In this document: positions 8,385-18,011 of the stretch, one piece after another | How the letters are laid out: the number at the start of each line of letters is the position of its first letter | Position numbering within the stretch: the stretch's first letter is position 1 | Origin: Ascoidea tarda (nom. inval.) | Lineage: Eukaryota; Ascomycota; Saccharomycetes; Ascoideales; Ascoideaceae | DNA length: 26,503 nt | NCBI GenBank assembly: GCA_030560485.1 | Contig: JAKTTS010000191.1 | Span: 1 to 26,503, forward strand | Reading direction: 5' to 3' | Position numbers and translations under genes: made by a program | The notes under the pieces: generated by a model | Database searches by the model: none | Seen by the model: the letters and a program-made list of their open reading frames with translations, nothing else | What the model was told of the DNA's origin: nothing

Positions 8385-8877
8385 GCTTTTCAACCTCTCA
8401 CTGGCATCTGTAGTGATTGACTTTTTATCGACTTTCTTTGCCCACTGAGCTGTCTTCGCTATCATCTTCATACAATACTGAATTACAATCCTTATTCTTC
8501 AAATCAGAGCCATCTTCTTCTTCTTCTTCTCCCGCTTTCTTTCCTTCTTCTTCCTCCCATTCTCTTTTTCCTTCTTCTGCTCTTTTCGCTACTATCCATC
8601 TCAATTTTTCACCTTGGAAAGTAGACAAAAGCTTAAAACTATTTCAACAGCTATTTGTTTTTTGTTAATCCAATTAATCTATTATTTCTTAACGATTTAA
8701 TATTCTTTTTCCTTTTCCCCTCCCTCTGGGTAAAACTTTCTCTCATCGTTTTACTCAATTTTAACTAACAAAAAAAAAAGCAAAAAAAACACAATAATCA
8801 AACCATCCCGATCATATCAAAAACAACTTCTTTCATACCAAAAAAAAACAACCTCTCCTTACATCTCTCACACTCTC

Positions 8878-11800
8878 ATGATTACAACAACTGATATACC
8901 TCAGGAAGCATATGATCATCCTGATCTATATGGATTGAGAAGATCATCCAGAGCTCACGCTCCTCCTCATCGCTATGAAGAAAACAACGAGTCTGATGAT
9001 GACGACGACGACAACGTTCAAACCTTTGGAAGAAGAAGACCCAAGAAAAAATTATCCTATAATGACGATGACGACGACGCTGATGTTGACGCTGACGACG
9101 ACGACGACGACATTCCCACCGATGACGAATCCGTTTACGATGATCGTTCAATAAATAACAATACCCCAGATTACCTTGATCACCAAAATCAACACTACGA
9201 TGCACATTCAAAATCTATCCAAATTCCTCCTTACAACGACGATGATGATCCTGACGAAAGTATGTCCTATGACCACTCAGATCATCTGGTTCAAAATAGC
9301 AACCACAACAATACTAATAACAATAACAATAACAATAATTATCATGACGATAATGATAATGACGATAATGATAATGACGAAAATAATAACGATAACAATA
9401 CCAATAACAATAGCAATACTGATGATAACAAAACAGATATTAACACAGATGACAATATAGATGATAAAAACTCAAACTCAAATAACAATTCAAACAACAA
9501 CAGTGATGATAACAATAACGACAACAACTATAAACAGAACGGTGACTCAAATGACTACTTTGATGACGACGACGACGATGATGATGATGACGATTATTCT
9601 GCTCGGTCCAAAAAACGTAAACTGAAAAAGAAATCCTCCAAAATCAAAAAATCAAAATCTACAAAAAAAACTCAAGAAGTTTCTGAACTAAGATTCTCAA
9701 GCAGAAACAACAACAAAATAATAAACTATGCCATAGAAGATGATGAAAATGAATTCCTAGAATCCGATGATGATCAGTCTCCTCCTCCTCCTTCAAACCC
9801 TCAACAAAATGGCTACCCAGACTACTACTACTACAATAATGATACCACAAATACACAAGATATAAATCTTCCCAGTGTCGACCAAATAATGAACCATAAA
9901 GTAATATTATCCGATGATGAAAACGATGATGACGATGAGGTAGAACAAGCTGAAATAACCCTAGAAAACAATACTGATGGAACCAAAACTGAACATCCCT
10001 CCGATAACGAAACTCCCTCTTCCACTCCAATCAATGATACAAACAGTATCGATAACACTAATACTGATAATATTAATACTCTTAATAATCTAAAAATCAC
10101 TAACGACGATAACACTAATAAAATTAATCTAAACGAAGAACAAAAGCTAAAATTACAAGAAAGGTTGAAACTTAAAAAGGATAAACGAATTCAAAAAGAA
10201 AACGAAATTGGCATGGAATTGGACAAAATAAGAGACAATTACAAATTCCTAGTTAAATGGACCGGAAAATCTCATCTACACAATACCTGGGAAACCTTTG
10301 CTTCTTTGAAGGGTTTAAAAGGTATCAAAAAACTTGACAACTACATCAGATCCTTTATAATAGAAGCTTTTGAAATTAAACATGATCCAACCGTAACTAG
10401 AGAAACTTTGGAACTAATAAACCTAGATAATGAAAGAAAATTGGGCGAAATAAATGAATATAAACACATTGAAAGAATCGTTGACTCTCAAAGAATTTAC
10501 GTCGACAATACTGAAACTCAACTACAATATCTTGTTAAATGGAGAAGACTAAATTACGAAGACTGTACTTGGGAAAATGCTGATGAAATTGTTAAAATCT
10601 CTCCCGATAAAGTTAAAAGATTTCAAACAAGAGTTAAATCAAAAATATTACCAGCATATTCAGCAAATTACGGCTTGTCAAGACCAAGATTTGAAAAATT
10701 AGTAGCTCAACCTCTTTTTATCAAAAATGGAATTCTCAGGGATTTCCAACTTACGGGTTTGAACTGGATGGCGTTTCTTTGGTCAAGAAATGAAAATGGT
10801 ATTTTGGCAGATGAAATGGGTCTTGGAAAAACTGTTCAAACCGTTGGCTTTATAAGTTGGCTTGTTTTTAGTAGAAGACAATATGGTCCCCACTTAGTTG
10901 TTGTTCCTCTATCAACAATGCCATCATGGCAAGAAACTTTTGATAAATGGGCTCCTGATTTGAACTGTATTTGCTATATTGGAAACGCAAATTCAAGAAA
11001 AACAATAAGAGAAAACGAATGGTACTTCAGTAAAAAAAAGGCCAAGTTTAATGTTTTGTTAACAACTTATGAATTTATCTTAAAAGATAGACCTCAGCTT
11101 GGAGCACTAAAATGGCAATTTTTGGCTGTCGATGAAGCTCATCGATTAAAAAACGCTGAAAGTTCTTTGTATGAGGCCTTGCGTTCTTTCAAAGTTTCCA
11201 ACAGATTGCTTATTACCGGTACTCCTCTTCAAAATAATATTAAGGAGTTGGCTGCTTTAGTAAACTTTTTGATGCCTGGAGAGTTTTCAATTGACCAAGA
11301 GATAGACTTTGATACACCAAACTCAGAACAAGAAACTTTTATTAGGGACTTGCATAAAAGACTACAACCATACATTTTAAGAAGATTAAAAAAGGATGTC
11401 GAGAAATCCTTACCATCTAAAACAGAAAGAATTCTTAGAGTTGAATTGTCAGATTTGCAAGCTCATTATTATAAAAACATATTAACAAAAAACTATACTG
11501 CGTTAAATGCAGGGTCTAAAGGTTCCCAGATATCCTTGTTAAATATTATGGCAGAATTGAAAAAGGCTTCTAATCACCCTTATTTATTTGACAATGCTGA
11601 GCAACAAGTTTTAGAAAAAGTAGGCATTCCTTCTCGAGAAAATATTTTCAGAGGATTAATCATGTCCAGTGGAAAAATGGTTTTGTTGGACAAGTTGTTA
11701 ACTAGACTTAAAAAAGATGGCCATAGAGTTTTGGTTTTTAGTCAGATGGTTAGAATGTTGGACATTCTAGGAGACTATTTAGTGATAAAAGGCTATCAAT

Positions 11801-13911
11801 TTCAAAGATTAGATGGCACTGTTCCAGCTTTTCAACGTCGTATTGCCATTGATCATTTCAATGCACCTGGATCTAAGGACTTTTTATTTTTGCTATCTAC
11901 AAGAGCTGGTGGTCTAGGTATTAATTTAATGACTGCCGATACTGTCATTATATTTGATTCCGATTGGAATCCTCAAGCTGATTTACAAGCTATGGCAAGA
12001 GCTCATAGAATTGGTCAAAAAAATCATGTTATGGTTTATAGATTTGTTAGTAAAGACACGGTTGAAGAACAAGTTCTTGAAAAAGCAAGAAAAAAAATGA
12101 TTTTAGAATATGCAATTATATCTTTGGGTGTAACCGATAATGGTACCAACAAAAAAAATAAAACTGAACCTTCAGCTGGAGAATTGAGTGAAATTTTGAA
12201 ATTCGGTGCTGGTAATATGTTTAAGTCTGAAGGAAATCAAAAGAAATTGGAAGACTTGAATTTAGATGATGTTTTAAATCACGCTGAAGACCATATTACG
12301 ACTCCAGATTTAGGAGAATCTAATTTAGGCGGTGAAGAATTCTTAAGGCAATTTGAAGTCACAGATTATAAAGCGAACGTTGAATGGGATGATATCATCC
12401 CTGAAGAAGAATTGCAAAAAATTAAAGAAGAAGAAAAGAAAAGAAAAGATGAAATCTTTTTACAAGAACAAATAGAAATGTCTTCCAGAAGAACTGCAGC
12501 CCTTACTAAAATTCAAAACATTTATAATGAAGATGAAGATTCTGGTGATGAAAGAAAAGCCAGATTGAAAAAAAGAAAAGCCGAAAATAATAATTTCCTT
12601 GCAGAAAAAGAAGTAAGAACATTATACAAGTCTATACTTAAACTTGGAGACTTAACAGATTCCTGGGATCAACTTATTGATGATGGAATATTAGTTGGAA
12701 AAACCAAAGAAGTATGGATCAATACTTATAATGATTTGATGGCGAGATCTAAAGCCTTAGTAGATGAAGAAGAAGAACGTCGTGAAAAGGCCTTGCAGGA
12801 ATTAAAAAGACAGGCACTTGAACAAAAAGAAAGAGAAGCTAAAGGTGGTCCTCAAAGTGAGCAAAGTCCTGCTTTATGGGCACTAAAAAGAAAAGAAAGA
12901 AAGGCAATTTTGTTTGATTTTAGAGGAGTTAAAAATTTAAATGCCGAATTGATTTTATCACGACCAGAAGATATGGGGGTAATTAAAAGTGCAGTTCCAA
13001 AAGCAGATCCATTAAAATATAAAATGGCCAGAAATCCTAAACCTGTTCATGGATGGACCTGTGAATGGCTGAAAAAAGACGATGAACATTTATTGGTTGG
13101 AATTTATCAATTTGGATTTGGATCTTGGCCTCAAATTCGAGATGATCCATTTTTAGAATTAGGAAACAAAATATATTTAAACAATGAGACTTTGACAAAA
13201 GAATTAAAAAAACCTAATGGAGAAATAATATCAAAGACAATTAAAAAAGTTCCTGGATCTGTGCATTTGGTACGTAGAGTTGATTATTTATTAAGTTTGT
13301 TGAAAGGTAAAGAAGATGAGCCAGTATCGTTACCTGCTTCAGCAATGGATAAGAAAAGAATGAGAAAACCAAGAAATGATTGTGAACTCAATGGTAAATC
13401 ACCATATAAGAAAAAGAAGGCTGATGGAGTTATGGGAATAAGATCACCAGGAATGCCTAATAAGAATGGCAATGGAAATAAGATGCATCCTGAATATAGG
13501 AGACGTTCTATTTCTAAACCAGGACATGATGATATGGATGAAAATCATTGTAAGGTTGTTATGTTCCCAGTTCGTAAGTCTTTGAAGAAATTGAAAAAAG
13601 GTGGTGAAGGACTTGATCGTAAAGAATGGGCCAAAGTATTAAAACGAGAGTTGATTAAAGTTGGAGACCATATTGAAAAACAAATTCTTGATGAACATAT
13701 AAGAAAAGGCGTTGAGAAGACCAGGTTTAGAAAACATTTATGGTTATTTTCAGCTTATTTCTGGCCCATTAAAGTTGACAGTACAAAAATAATGAAAATG
13801 TATTCGAAATTGAAATCAGCCAGTACCACTGCTCCCAATAATAATGCGACTACAAATAGCAATAATATTAATATCAATACTAGTGCTAGTACTACCGTTA
13901 CTGATGCCTAA
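8878..13911 (+). CDS. CHD1: Chd1 chromatin remodelling ATPase
   Basis: A 1677-residue nuclear remodeller that spaces nucleosomes over transcribed genes. The ATG at 8878 is supported by the conserved N-terminal motif [13 protein letters not shown]. Residues ~38-440 are disordered and Asp/Asn-rich, longer than in S. cerevisiae (1468 residues in total). Two chromodomains follow (~455-500, [16 protein letters not shown]; ~528-590, [16 protein letters not shown]). The Snf2 ATPase has Walker A DEMGLGKT (645-652), DEAH (752-755), [19 protein letters not shown] (1006-1016) and the arginine-finger region [21 protein letters not shown]-binding region (~1200-1460) includes [15 protein letters not shown]. 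The C-terminal helical CHCT (DUF4208) domain is at ~1580-1655 ([13 protein letters not shown]...[15 protein letters not shown]). The C-terminus is Asn/Thr-rich. It has only about three CTG codons, one at 13069-13071 directly after Trp1397 in the DNA-binding region. All key catalytic motifs are intact and no intron is needed. Confidence 0.97.
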   Translation: MITTTDIPQEAYDHPDLYGLRRSSRAHAPPHRYEENNESDDDDDDNVQTFGRRRPKKKLSYNDDDDDADVDADDDDDDIPTDDESVYDDRSINNNTPDYLDHQNQHYDAHSKSIQIPPYNDDDDPDESMSYDHSDHLVQNSNHNNTNNNNNNNNYHDDNDNDDNDNDENNNDNNTNNNSNTDDNKTDINTDDNIDDKNSNSNNNSNNNSDDNNNDNNYKQNGDSNDYFDDDDDDDDDDDYSARSKKRKLKKKSSKIKKSKSTKKTQEVSELRFSSRNNNKIINYAIEDDENEFLESDDDQSPPPPSNPQQNGYPDYYYYNNDTTNTQDINLPSVDQIMNHKVILSDDENDDDDEVEQAEITLENNTDGTKTEHPSDNETPSSTPINDTNSIDNTNTDNINTLNNLKITNDDNTNKINLNEEQKLKLQERLKLKKDKRIQKENEIGMELDKIRDNYKFLVKWTGKSHLHNTWETFASLKGLKGIKKLDNYIRSFIIEAFEIKHDPTVTRETLELINLDNERKLGEINEYKHIERIVDSQRIYVDNTETQLQYLVKWRRLNYEDCTWENADEIVKISPDKVKRFQTRVKSKILPAYSANYGLSRPRFEKLVAQPLFIKNGILRDFQLTGLNWMAFLWSRNENGILADEMGLGKTVQTVGFISWLVFSRRQYGPHLVVVPLSTMPSWQETFDKWAPDLNCICYIGNANSRKTIRENEWYFSKKKAKFNVLLTTYEFILKDRPQLGALKWQFLAVDEAHRLKNAESSLYEALRSFKVSNRLLITGTPLQNNIKELAALVNFLMPGEFSIDQEIDFDTPNSEQETFIRDLHKRLQPYILRRLKKDVEKSLPSKTERILRVELSDLQAHYYKNILTKNYTALNAGSKGSQISLLNIMAELKKASNHPYLFDNAEQQVLEKVGIPSRENIFRGLIMSSGKMVLLDKLLTRLKKDGHRVLVFSQMVRMLDILGDYLVIKGYQFQRLDGTVPAFQRRIAIDHFNAPGSKDFLFLLSTRAGGLGINLMTADTVIIFDSDWNPQADLQAMARAHRIGQKNHVMVYRFVSKDTVEEQVLEKARKKMILEYAIISLGVTDNGTNKKNKTEPSAGELSEILKFGAGNMFKSEGNQKKLEDLNLDDVLNHAEDHITTPDLGESNLGGEEFLRQFEVTDYKANVEWDDIIPEEELQKIKEEEKKRKDEIFLQEQIEMSSRRTAALTKIQNIYNEDEDSGDERKARLKKRKAENNNFLAEKEVRTLYKSILKLGDLTDSWDQLIDDGILVGKTKEVWINTYNDLMARSKALVDEEEERREKALQELKRQALEQKEREAKGGPQSEQSPALWALKRKERKAILFDFRGVKNLNAELILSRPEDMGVIKSAVPKADPLKYKMARNPKPVHGWTCEWLKKDDEHLLVGIYQFGFGSWPQIRDDPFLELGNKIYLNNETLTKELKKPNGEIISKTIKKVPGSVHLVRRVDYLLSLLKGKEDEPVSLPASAMDKKRMRKPRNDCELNGKSPYKKKKADGVMGIRSPGMPNKNGNGNKMHPEYRRRSISKPGHDDMDENHCKVVMFPVRKSLKKLKKGGEGLDRKEWAKVLKRELIKVGDHIEKQILDEHIRKGVEKTRFRKHLWLFSAYFWPIKVDSTKIMKMYSKLKSASTTAPNNNATTNSNNININTSASTTVTDA
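8998..9590 (+). repeat. Acidic Asp/Asn simple-sequence region in CHD1
   Basis: Repeated GAC/GAT and AAC/AAT codons encode poly-Asp runs (5-11 residues, the longest at ~9562-9594) and Asn-rich linkers. This is the N-terminal disordered region of Chd1, expanded in this species. Mixed codons suggest selection for acidity rather than recent slippage. Confidence 0.8.
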
Positions 13912-14443
13912 ATAAACAGCATATTTATTATAATATTAATTTATAATATTTTCCTTCATTATTTGTTTTTTTAATTATTTTCTTTTTGATTGTTATTTTG
14001 TTAATATAAATTGGTCTAACATTGGTTTTTTTTTCCTTTTTTATAATTCTAATTTTATTTTGTTAATTTTACTTTATTTTTGTTAGATATACAACTTGTA
14101 TAAAATTATTATAAAATGTTTTTCTCTTCATTTATTATTCATCTATTTATTTATTTTACTTATTTATTTATTATTTTTTTTTTCTTTAAATATTGTTTAA
14201 ATTAGTTTTCCCTACATAAATCATCACATTTTGATATATTTTAATGAAATAAAATTACTTAATGAAACATTATCTTTGAAATTTCCTCTACTAGATAGGC
14301 ATTAAAATTTTTAGGAGACAACAATATAAATAGGGTAAAAAAAAAATTGAAAGCATTACTAAATAAAATAAAAATGAATTAAAACTAAGGTAAAAAAGAG
14401 TAATAAAAAAAATAAAAAAAAACCCCAAGATAAAGTGAAATAA
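13912..14443. other. Convergent intergenic CHD1/UBC13
   Basis: AT-rich 3' flanks of CHD1 and UBC13 with TTTATTTATT runs at ~14150-14190 and several AATAAA-like and TATATA-like signals. I see no gene or structured RNA. Confidence 0.6.
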
Positions 14444-14998
14444 TTATGATTTTTCAGTAGCATATTTTCTGGTCCATTCTTTTGCAGTTTCGATTGCAGT
14501 ATTTTCATTTTTTTTCCATTCTTCGGCTACATCATTAGCCAAAGGATCATCAGGGTTTGGACTAGCTAACAAGGCTTGAATTGACAATAAAAGCGTTCTG
14601 ATTTGCAAAGCAGGAGACCAATTTGATTTTAATACATCTAAGCAGATACGACCCAATCTGTCAATATTTGGATGATAAATTTTTGTTAAAAAACGAACTT
14701 TTGGTGCCATCATTGGATAATCATCAGGCAAAAATAGCTCTAATTTGAACGAGCCTCCTTCATATGGGGATTGAGTTGGACCCTCGATTAAAACATCAAA
14801 GTATCTAAGGTTGTCATCATGAGGAATAGCAGAGATTCCTGGAACTGGATCAGATACCAATCTTTCGGTTTCCTTTGGTGATCAATGAGAATGTTAGTTT
14901 TGCCTCTTGAAGGTGGTCCAGATGAACCAAGTGGAATTGAGAGAATTAGGGGAGATCGAAAGAGGGCATACCTTAATGATTCTTCTGGGTAAGGACAT
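14444..14998 (-). CDS. UBC13: Ubiquitin-conjugating enzyme Ubc13 (spliced)
   Basis: A 151-residue E2 assembled from two exons on the minus strand: 14998-14972 (MSLPRRIIK) and 14872-14444 ([13 protein letters not shown]...). Ubc13 pairs with the E2 variant Mms2 to build Lys63-linked ubiquitin chains, used in error-free DNA damage tolerance on PCNA. Seen directly: HPN motif (His76-Asn78), active-site Cys86 in [22 protein letters not shown], and [19 protein letters not shown]. Length and sequence match S. cerevisiae Ubc13 (153 residues) closely. The 99 bp intron (14971-14873) has donor GTATGC, a CTAAC branch site near 14896 and a CCAAAG acceptor. It falls at IIK/ET, which to my recollection is also where the S. 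cerevisiae UBC13 intron lies. Without the intron the conserved frame would lack an ATG, which supports the splice. It is divergent from the small spliced gene at 15252. Confidence 0.95.
14873..14971 (-). other. UBC13 intron
   Basis: 99 bp, phase 0, donor GTATGC, branch CTAAC about 20 nt before the acceptor AG. It joins the nine-codon first exon to the UBC fold. Confidence 0.9.
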
Positions 14999-15251
14999 TG
15001 TGTGCTATGAACAATATCGGAAAGCAGTTAACAAAGAGAAGCAGCAGATAGAAGAACAGCTCTCCAGCACCAGCTTTACAGCGATAAGACGACTCTGCTG
15101 GTTCTGGTTCTGATGGAGCTCTTTGGGCTCTCCTTTCTAGGGCTCTCTTCAGGGCTCCTTTCTAGGGCTACTGCACGAGCTCCCTTTCCAAAGAGATCAA
15201 ATAGCTTGCTGCTTCTGCTTCCTCTACTTTCTCTTCCTGTGCTGACCGACA
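14999..15251. promoter_or_regulatory. Divergent promoter, UBC13 / small spliced gene
   Basis: 253 bp between the two ATGs, GC-richer than average. It contains an imperfect direct repeat, GGGCTCTCCTTTCTAGGGCT (15125-15144) and GGGCTCCTTTCTAGGGCT (15152-15169), giving regularly spaced GGGCT and CTAGGG cores. CTAGGG resembles part of the Tbf1 TTAGGG site, but the match is weak. Confidence 0.5.
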
Positions 15252-15607
15252 ATGATTCTGAAAACAACTAATGGACGGGTGTCTGCTGCCATCTTCGGTG
15301 GTTTGATAGGCTGTTTTGTGGCTCTTTACTTCTCAGACCAGCAGTTTGTATGTGTCTCTGTGCCTTTTGTTCTCTGAGCTGCGGCTAACTCTTTGTTTAT
15401 TGATAGGTAAAATTCACTCCAGCTGAGCGAGACGAGAGTGGCGAATATAAAAAGAAGCCTTTCAAGGTCACCTTTGTGGATGTAACCCCAGCTCCGTTGT
15501 CTCCTGAAGCTGAGAGACGATTGGAAAGACTAGAGAATGCAAGAAAGACATACAAGGAGGGTTTCCAGAGTTCCACCAGCTCTGATGATTCAAACAGGTC
15601 CTTATAA
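15252..15607 (+). CDS. Small single-pass membrane protein (spliced)
   Basis: A 98-residue protein built from exon 1 (15252-15347, 32 codons) and exon 2 (15407-15607, 66 codons plus TAA). The 59 bp intron has donor GTATGT, branch CTAAC (15385-15389) and acceptor ATAG (15403-15406), and joins in phase 0 (DQQF/VKFT). The protein starts with MILKTTNGRVS, then a hydrophobic segment AAIFGGLIGCFVALYF (~12-27), then a charged region YKKKPFKVTFVDVTP and a basic helix AERRLERLENARKTYKEGF. The short N-terminus with a single membrane segment is typical of small mitochondrial inner-membrane or ER proteins. I do not recognise the family. Codon use is much GC-richer than the flanking genes (GAG, GTG, ACC, CGG). 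The two exons, coherent splice signals and shared promoter with UBC13 make it a real gene. Confidence 0.75.
15348..15406 (+). other. Intron of small membrane-protein gene
   Basis: 59 bp with consensus GTATGT donor, GGCTAAC branch region and TTGATAG acceptor. This is one of the shorter intron lengths expected in yeasts. Confidence 0.8.
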
Positions 15608-15818
15608 TCAGTATCGGAGCTCTTGTACATACCAATGATTGTTAACTGGTTATATCTCATTAACGTGGAAATGAAATCTATATATTGGTATTTCTAAAAA
15701 GAGAAAAATCGTGCTAAATATATATTTTGTGTTTTCGGCATCAAGGAAAAGGCAGACTCGAAAAATAGTGAAAAACAAAACATAGCAAAGTACTAGCTAA
15801 TTTATTCGACTTTGTTTT

Positions 15819-18011
15819 CTATGACTTTGGTTGAACAAGTTTGATAGCATCGTTAATACTGTTTTGAAGATAGTCATTATTCTCTAGTAGTTTGAGAATA
15901 CTACCGTTATCCAATTGCAAAAACATGTTTATCAAGACTTCAATATTGTCTTCCATTGCATTACCATTTAAATGTTGAGAAACCCTAAATAATAAATCTT
16001 TTGTCAAAATTTCCTTTTGTTTTTCCAGTGTGCAATTTTTTAATATTTCTCGGCGAGCAATATTTATATCTTCTAAATTAATTTGACAGAGTTGATTCAA
16101 ATTTTGCGCATAATGAGGTGAAGAAAAGTGGTTTGGGTAATTATAGTGAACAAAGGAACTCTTTGGATTCTTATTAAACAAAGAGGTATTTTGATGATAG
16201 TGATTTGGATAATATTGAAATTTTTGTAAAGATGAAAAATTAGTATTAAAATTTTGAACATCTAATTTGATTTTTGGTTTTGAATCACTACTTGATCTAG
16301 TTTGAGCAAAACTGACATAAATTGGTTTATTTAAAACAATTTGTTGATTCATTTCTTTTACGGCTTTTACAGAATACTCAAACTTTTTGTAACAAACAAA
16401 TCCATAACCCTTTGATACATTATTAATATCAACAAAGACTTTAGAAGAAACAATCTCACCAAACGGACAAAATAAATCTTTGAAAAACTCATCATCAATT
16501 GATTTATCTATATTTTTCACAAATAAATTATTGTCTTTATATAAATCAATATTTGAATTATTTTTAAAAATATTTGTATTTGTATTTGAATTTAAACTTG
16601 AATCTATTTTGGTTTTTGGTTTGGGGTTTGAAACCAATTTCGTATTATTAAAGGAGTTTATTGGTTGCTCAGTTAATTTGTTATTATTATTATTAATAGT
16701 AATTAAATCATTTAATGAATTCTGATATTGATTCATAAAATTCAATTTATCTTTATAATTTTCTAAAGACCTGGGTTGGAAATTTTGTTTTGGAATTATT
16801 TTTTTTAAATATTCAATTCTTTCTTTTTTCTTTTGAGCAGGTCCAACAAATAAATTTTTACCATGAAATTCCATGTTATTTAAAAATTTTATAGCATTTT
16901 TGGCATCATTTAAATTTTGAAAATTAACAAAACCAAAACCTTTATATTTTTCCAAATGAATTGAAGTTATTTTACCAAATGGTTTGAATAGTTTTTCAAA
17001 CTGGTATTCAGTCACATTTATATCAATGTTTTTAACATAAAGATTTGAGTTTTCATTTGGATGTTCGTAATCATTATTATTGTTATTATTATTATTATTA
17101 TTTGAAATAAGATTTGAGTTAATATTGCTATAATTTTTAATCGATCTTTGGTTTTTAGGAATATGATAATTAACATAAATTTTTTTATTATTTAATAGAA
17201 TTCCATTAGTTGAGTTAATAGCGTTTTTAGCTGAATCAATTGAATCGTATTGAACAAAACCAAAGCCCTTTGAGATTGAATTTTCATCTAAAACTATTTT
17301 GCAAGATATTATATTACCAAAAGCGCTAAAGGTATTAAAAAAAGTCTTATTATCAATATCTTGATGTAAATTTTTAACAAAAATATTAGCATTTGAATTT
17401 AACTTTGAATTCAAATTTTTTTCAGCAAACATTATCCGAATAGGTTTTGAATTTTTGTTCATTAAATTTGTCAAGTTTAAATTTTTCAACGCTGATCTGG
17501 AATGCTTTGAAAATTGATAATTAATATAAGCATAACCTAATGAGTTTTTCGTTGAAGAGTCCCTACAAACTTTAACTAAAGTCAATGGTCCGATTTTTGA
17601 GAAAATAGGAAACAAGATAGCTTCAGTTATTGATGAATCTAAATCGCCAACATATAATGATAAGTTTTTCTCACTATCATTTTTTTTATCACTATCGTTA
17701 TTTTGTAGATCATCACTAGAATCAAAGTCGACAACATAGGCGCTATCACCACTAGTACTGTTTTTGTCACTATTATCTTCATCATTTGTAGTAGAATTAG
17801 GTTTTAAAGCTTTATCTGAATTTGATTTCAAGGCTTTATCTGAATTGCGATTAGATATCTTCTTTTGAGAATTGGCGGTATTAGCATCAATATCATCGAT
17901 TGGATCCCCTGAGTTTATGCAAACCAAATCAAGAGAATTAGAAGATTGATTATCAGAAGACGAGTTAGAATCACTAAGCATTGATTTCGAAATTAATAAT
18001 GAAAAAGACAT
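15819..18011 (-). CDS. Divergent poly(A)-binding-protein paralogue (Pes4/Mip6-like)
   Basis: A 730-residue RNA-binding protein from the ATG at 18011-18009. It has the Pab1 architecture: RRM1 (~117-194, LSLYVGDLDSSITE), RRM2 (~208-283, NIFVKNLHQDIDN, GFGFVQY), RRM3 (~322-392, NLYVKNIDINVTE, KGFGFVNF), RRM4 (~495-570, NLFVKNIDKSIDD, GYGFVCY) and a C-terminal MLLE-like helical domain (~645-728). It is far more diverged than a true Pab1. The N-terminal ~115 residues are acidic, Ser/Asn-rich, with a duplicated NSDKALK unit. RRM3 and RRM4 are separated by ~100 Asn-rich residues, and the usual KITGMLLE-type MLLE core is replaced by NIEVLINMFLQLD. Pes4 and Mip6 are the Pab1 paralogues of S. cerevisiae, linked to mRNA control in meiosis and sporulation. 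I infer a similar specialised role and expect a canonical PAB1 elsewhere in the genome. The exact paralogue is not certain. Confidence 0.8.
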   Translation of the reverse strand: MSFSLLISKSMLSDSNSSSDNQSSNSLDLVCINSGDPIDDIDANTANSQKKISNRNSDKALKSNSDKALKPNSTTNDEDNSDKNSTSGDSAYVVDFDSSDDLQNNDSDKKNDSEKNLSLYVGDLDSSITEAILFPIFSKIGPLTLVKVCRDSSTKNSLGYAYINYQFSKHSRSALKNLNLTNLMNKNSKPIRIMFAEKNLNSKLNSNANIFVKNLHQDIDNKTFFNTFSAFGNIISCKIVLDENSISKGFGFVQYDSIDSAKNAINSTNGILLNNKKIYVNYHIPKNQRSIKNYSNINSNLISNNNNNNNNNNDYEHPNENSNLYVKNIDINVTEYQFEKLFKPFGKITSIHLEKYKGFGFVNFQNLNDAKNAIKFLNNMEFHGKNLFVGPAQKKKERIEYLKKIIPKQNFQPRSLENYKDKLNFMNQYQNSLNDLITINNNNNKLTEQPINSFNNTKLVSNPKPKTKIDSSLNSNTNTNIFKNNSNIDLYKDNNLFVKNIDKSIDDEFFKDLFCPFGEIVSSKVFVDINNVSKGYGFVCYKKFEYSVKAVKEMNQQIVLNKPIYVSFAQTRSSSDSKPKIKLDVQNFNTNFSSLQKFQYYPNHYHQNTSLFNKNPKSSFVHYNYPNHFSSPHYAQNLNQLCQINLEDINIARREILKNCTLEKQKEILTKDLLFRVSQHLNGNAMEDNIEVLINMFLQLDNGSILKLLENNDYLQNSINDAIKLVQPKS

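Larger units (their letters stand above)
7107..8877. other. CHD1 5' region without recognisable gene
   Basis: Between the TATA box and CHD1 I see no convincing coding region. Bases ~7580-8170 are CTG-, GCT- and CCTCTG-rich and carry a 62-codon frame (7636-7824) with no familiar domain. Bases 8180-8600 are a strong pyrimidine tract with (CTT)n runs near 8514-8560, and 8700-8875 is A/C-rich, typical of a yeast 5' leader. CCAAT boxes, a TATATA at ~8004-8010 and two ACGCGT boxes suggest the main CHD1 promoter lies at 8000-8400. Confidence 0.5.
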
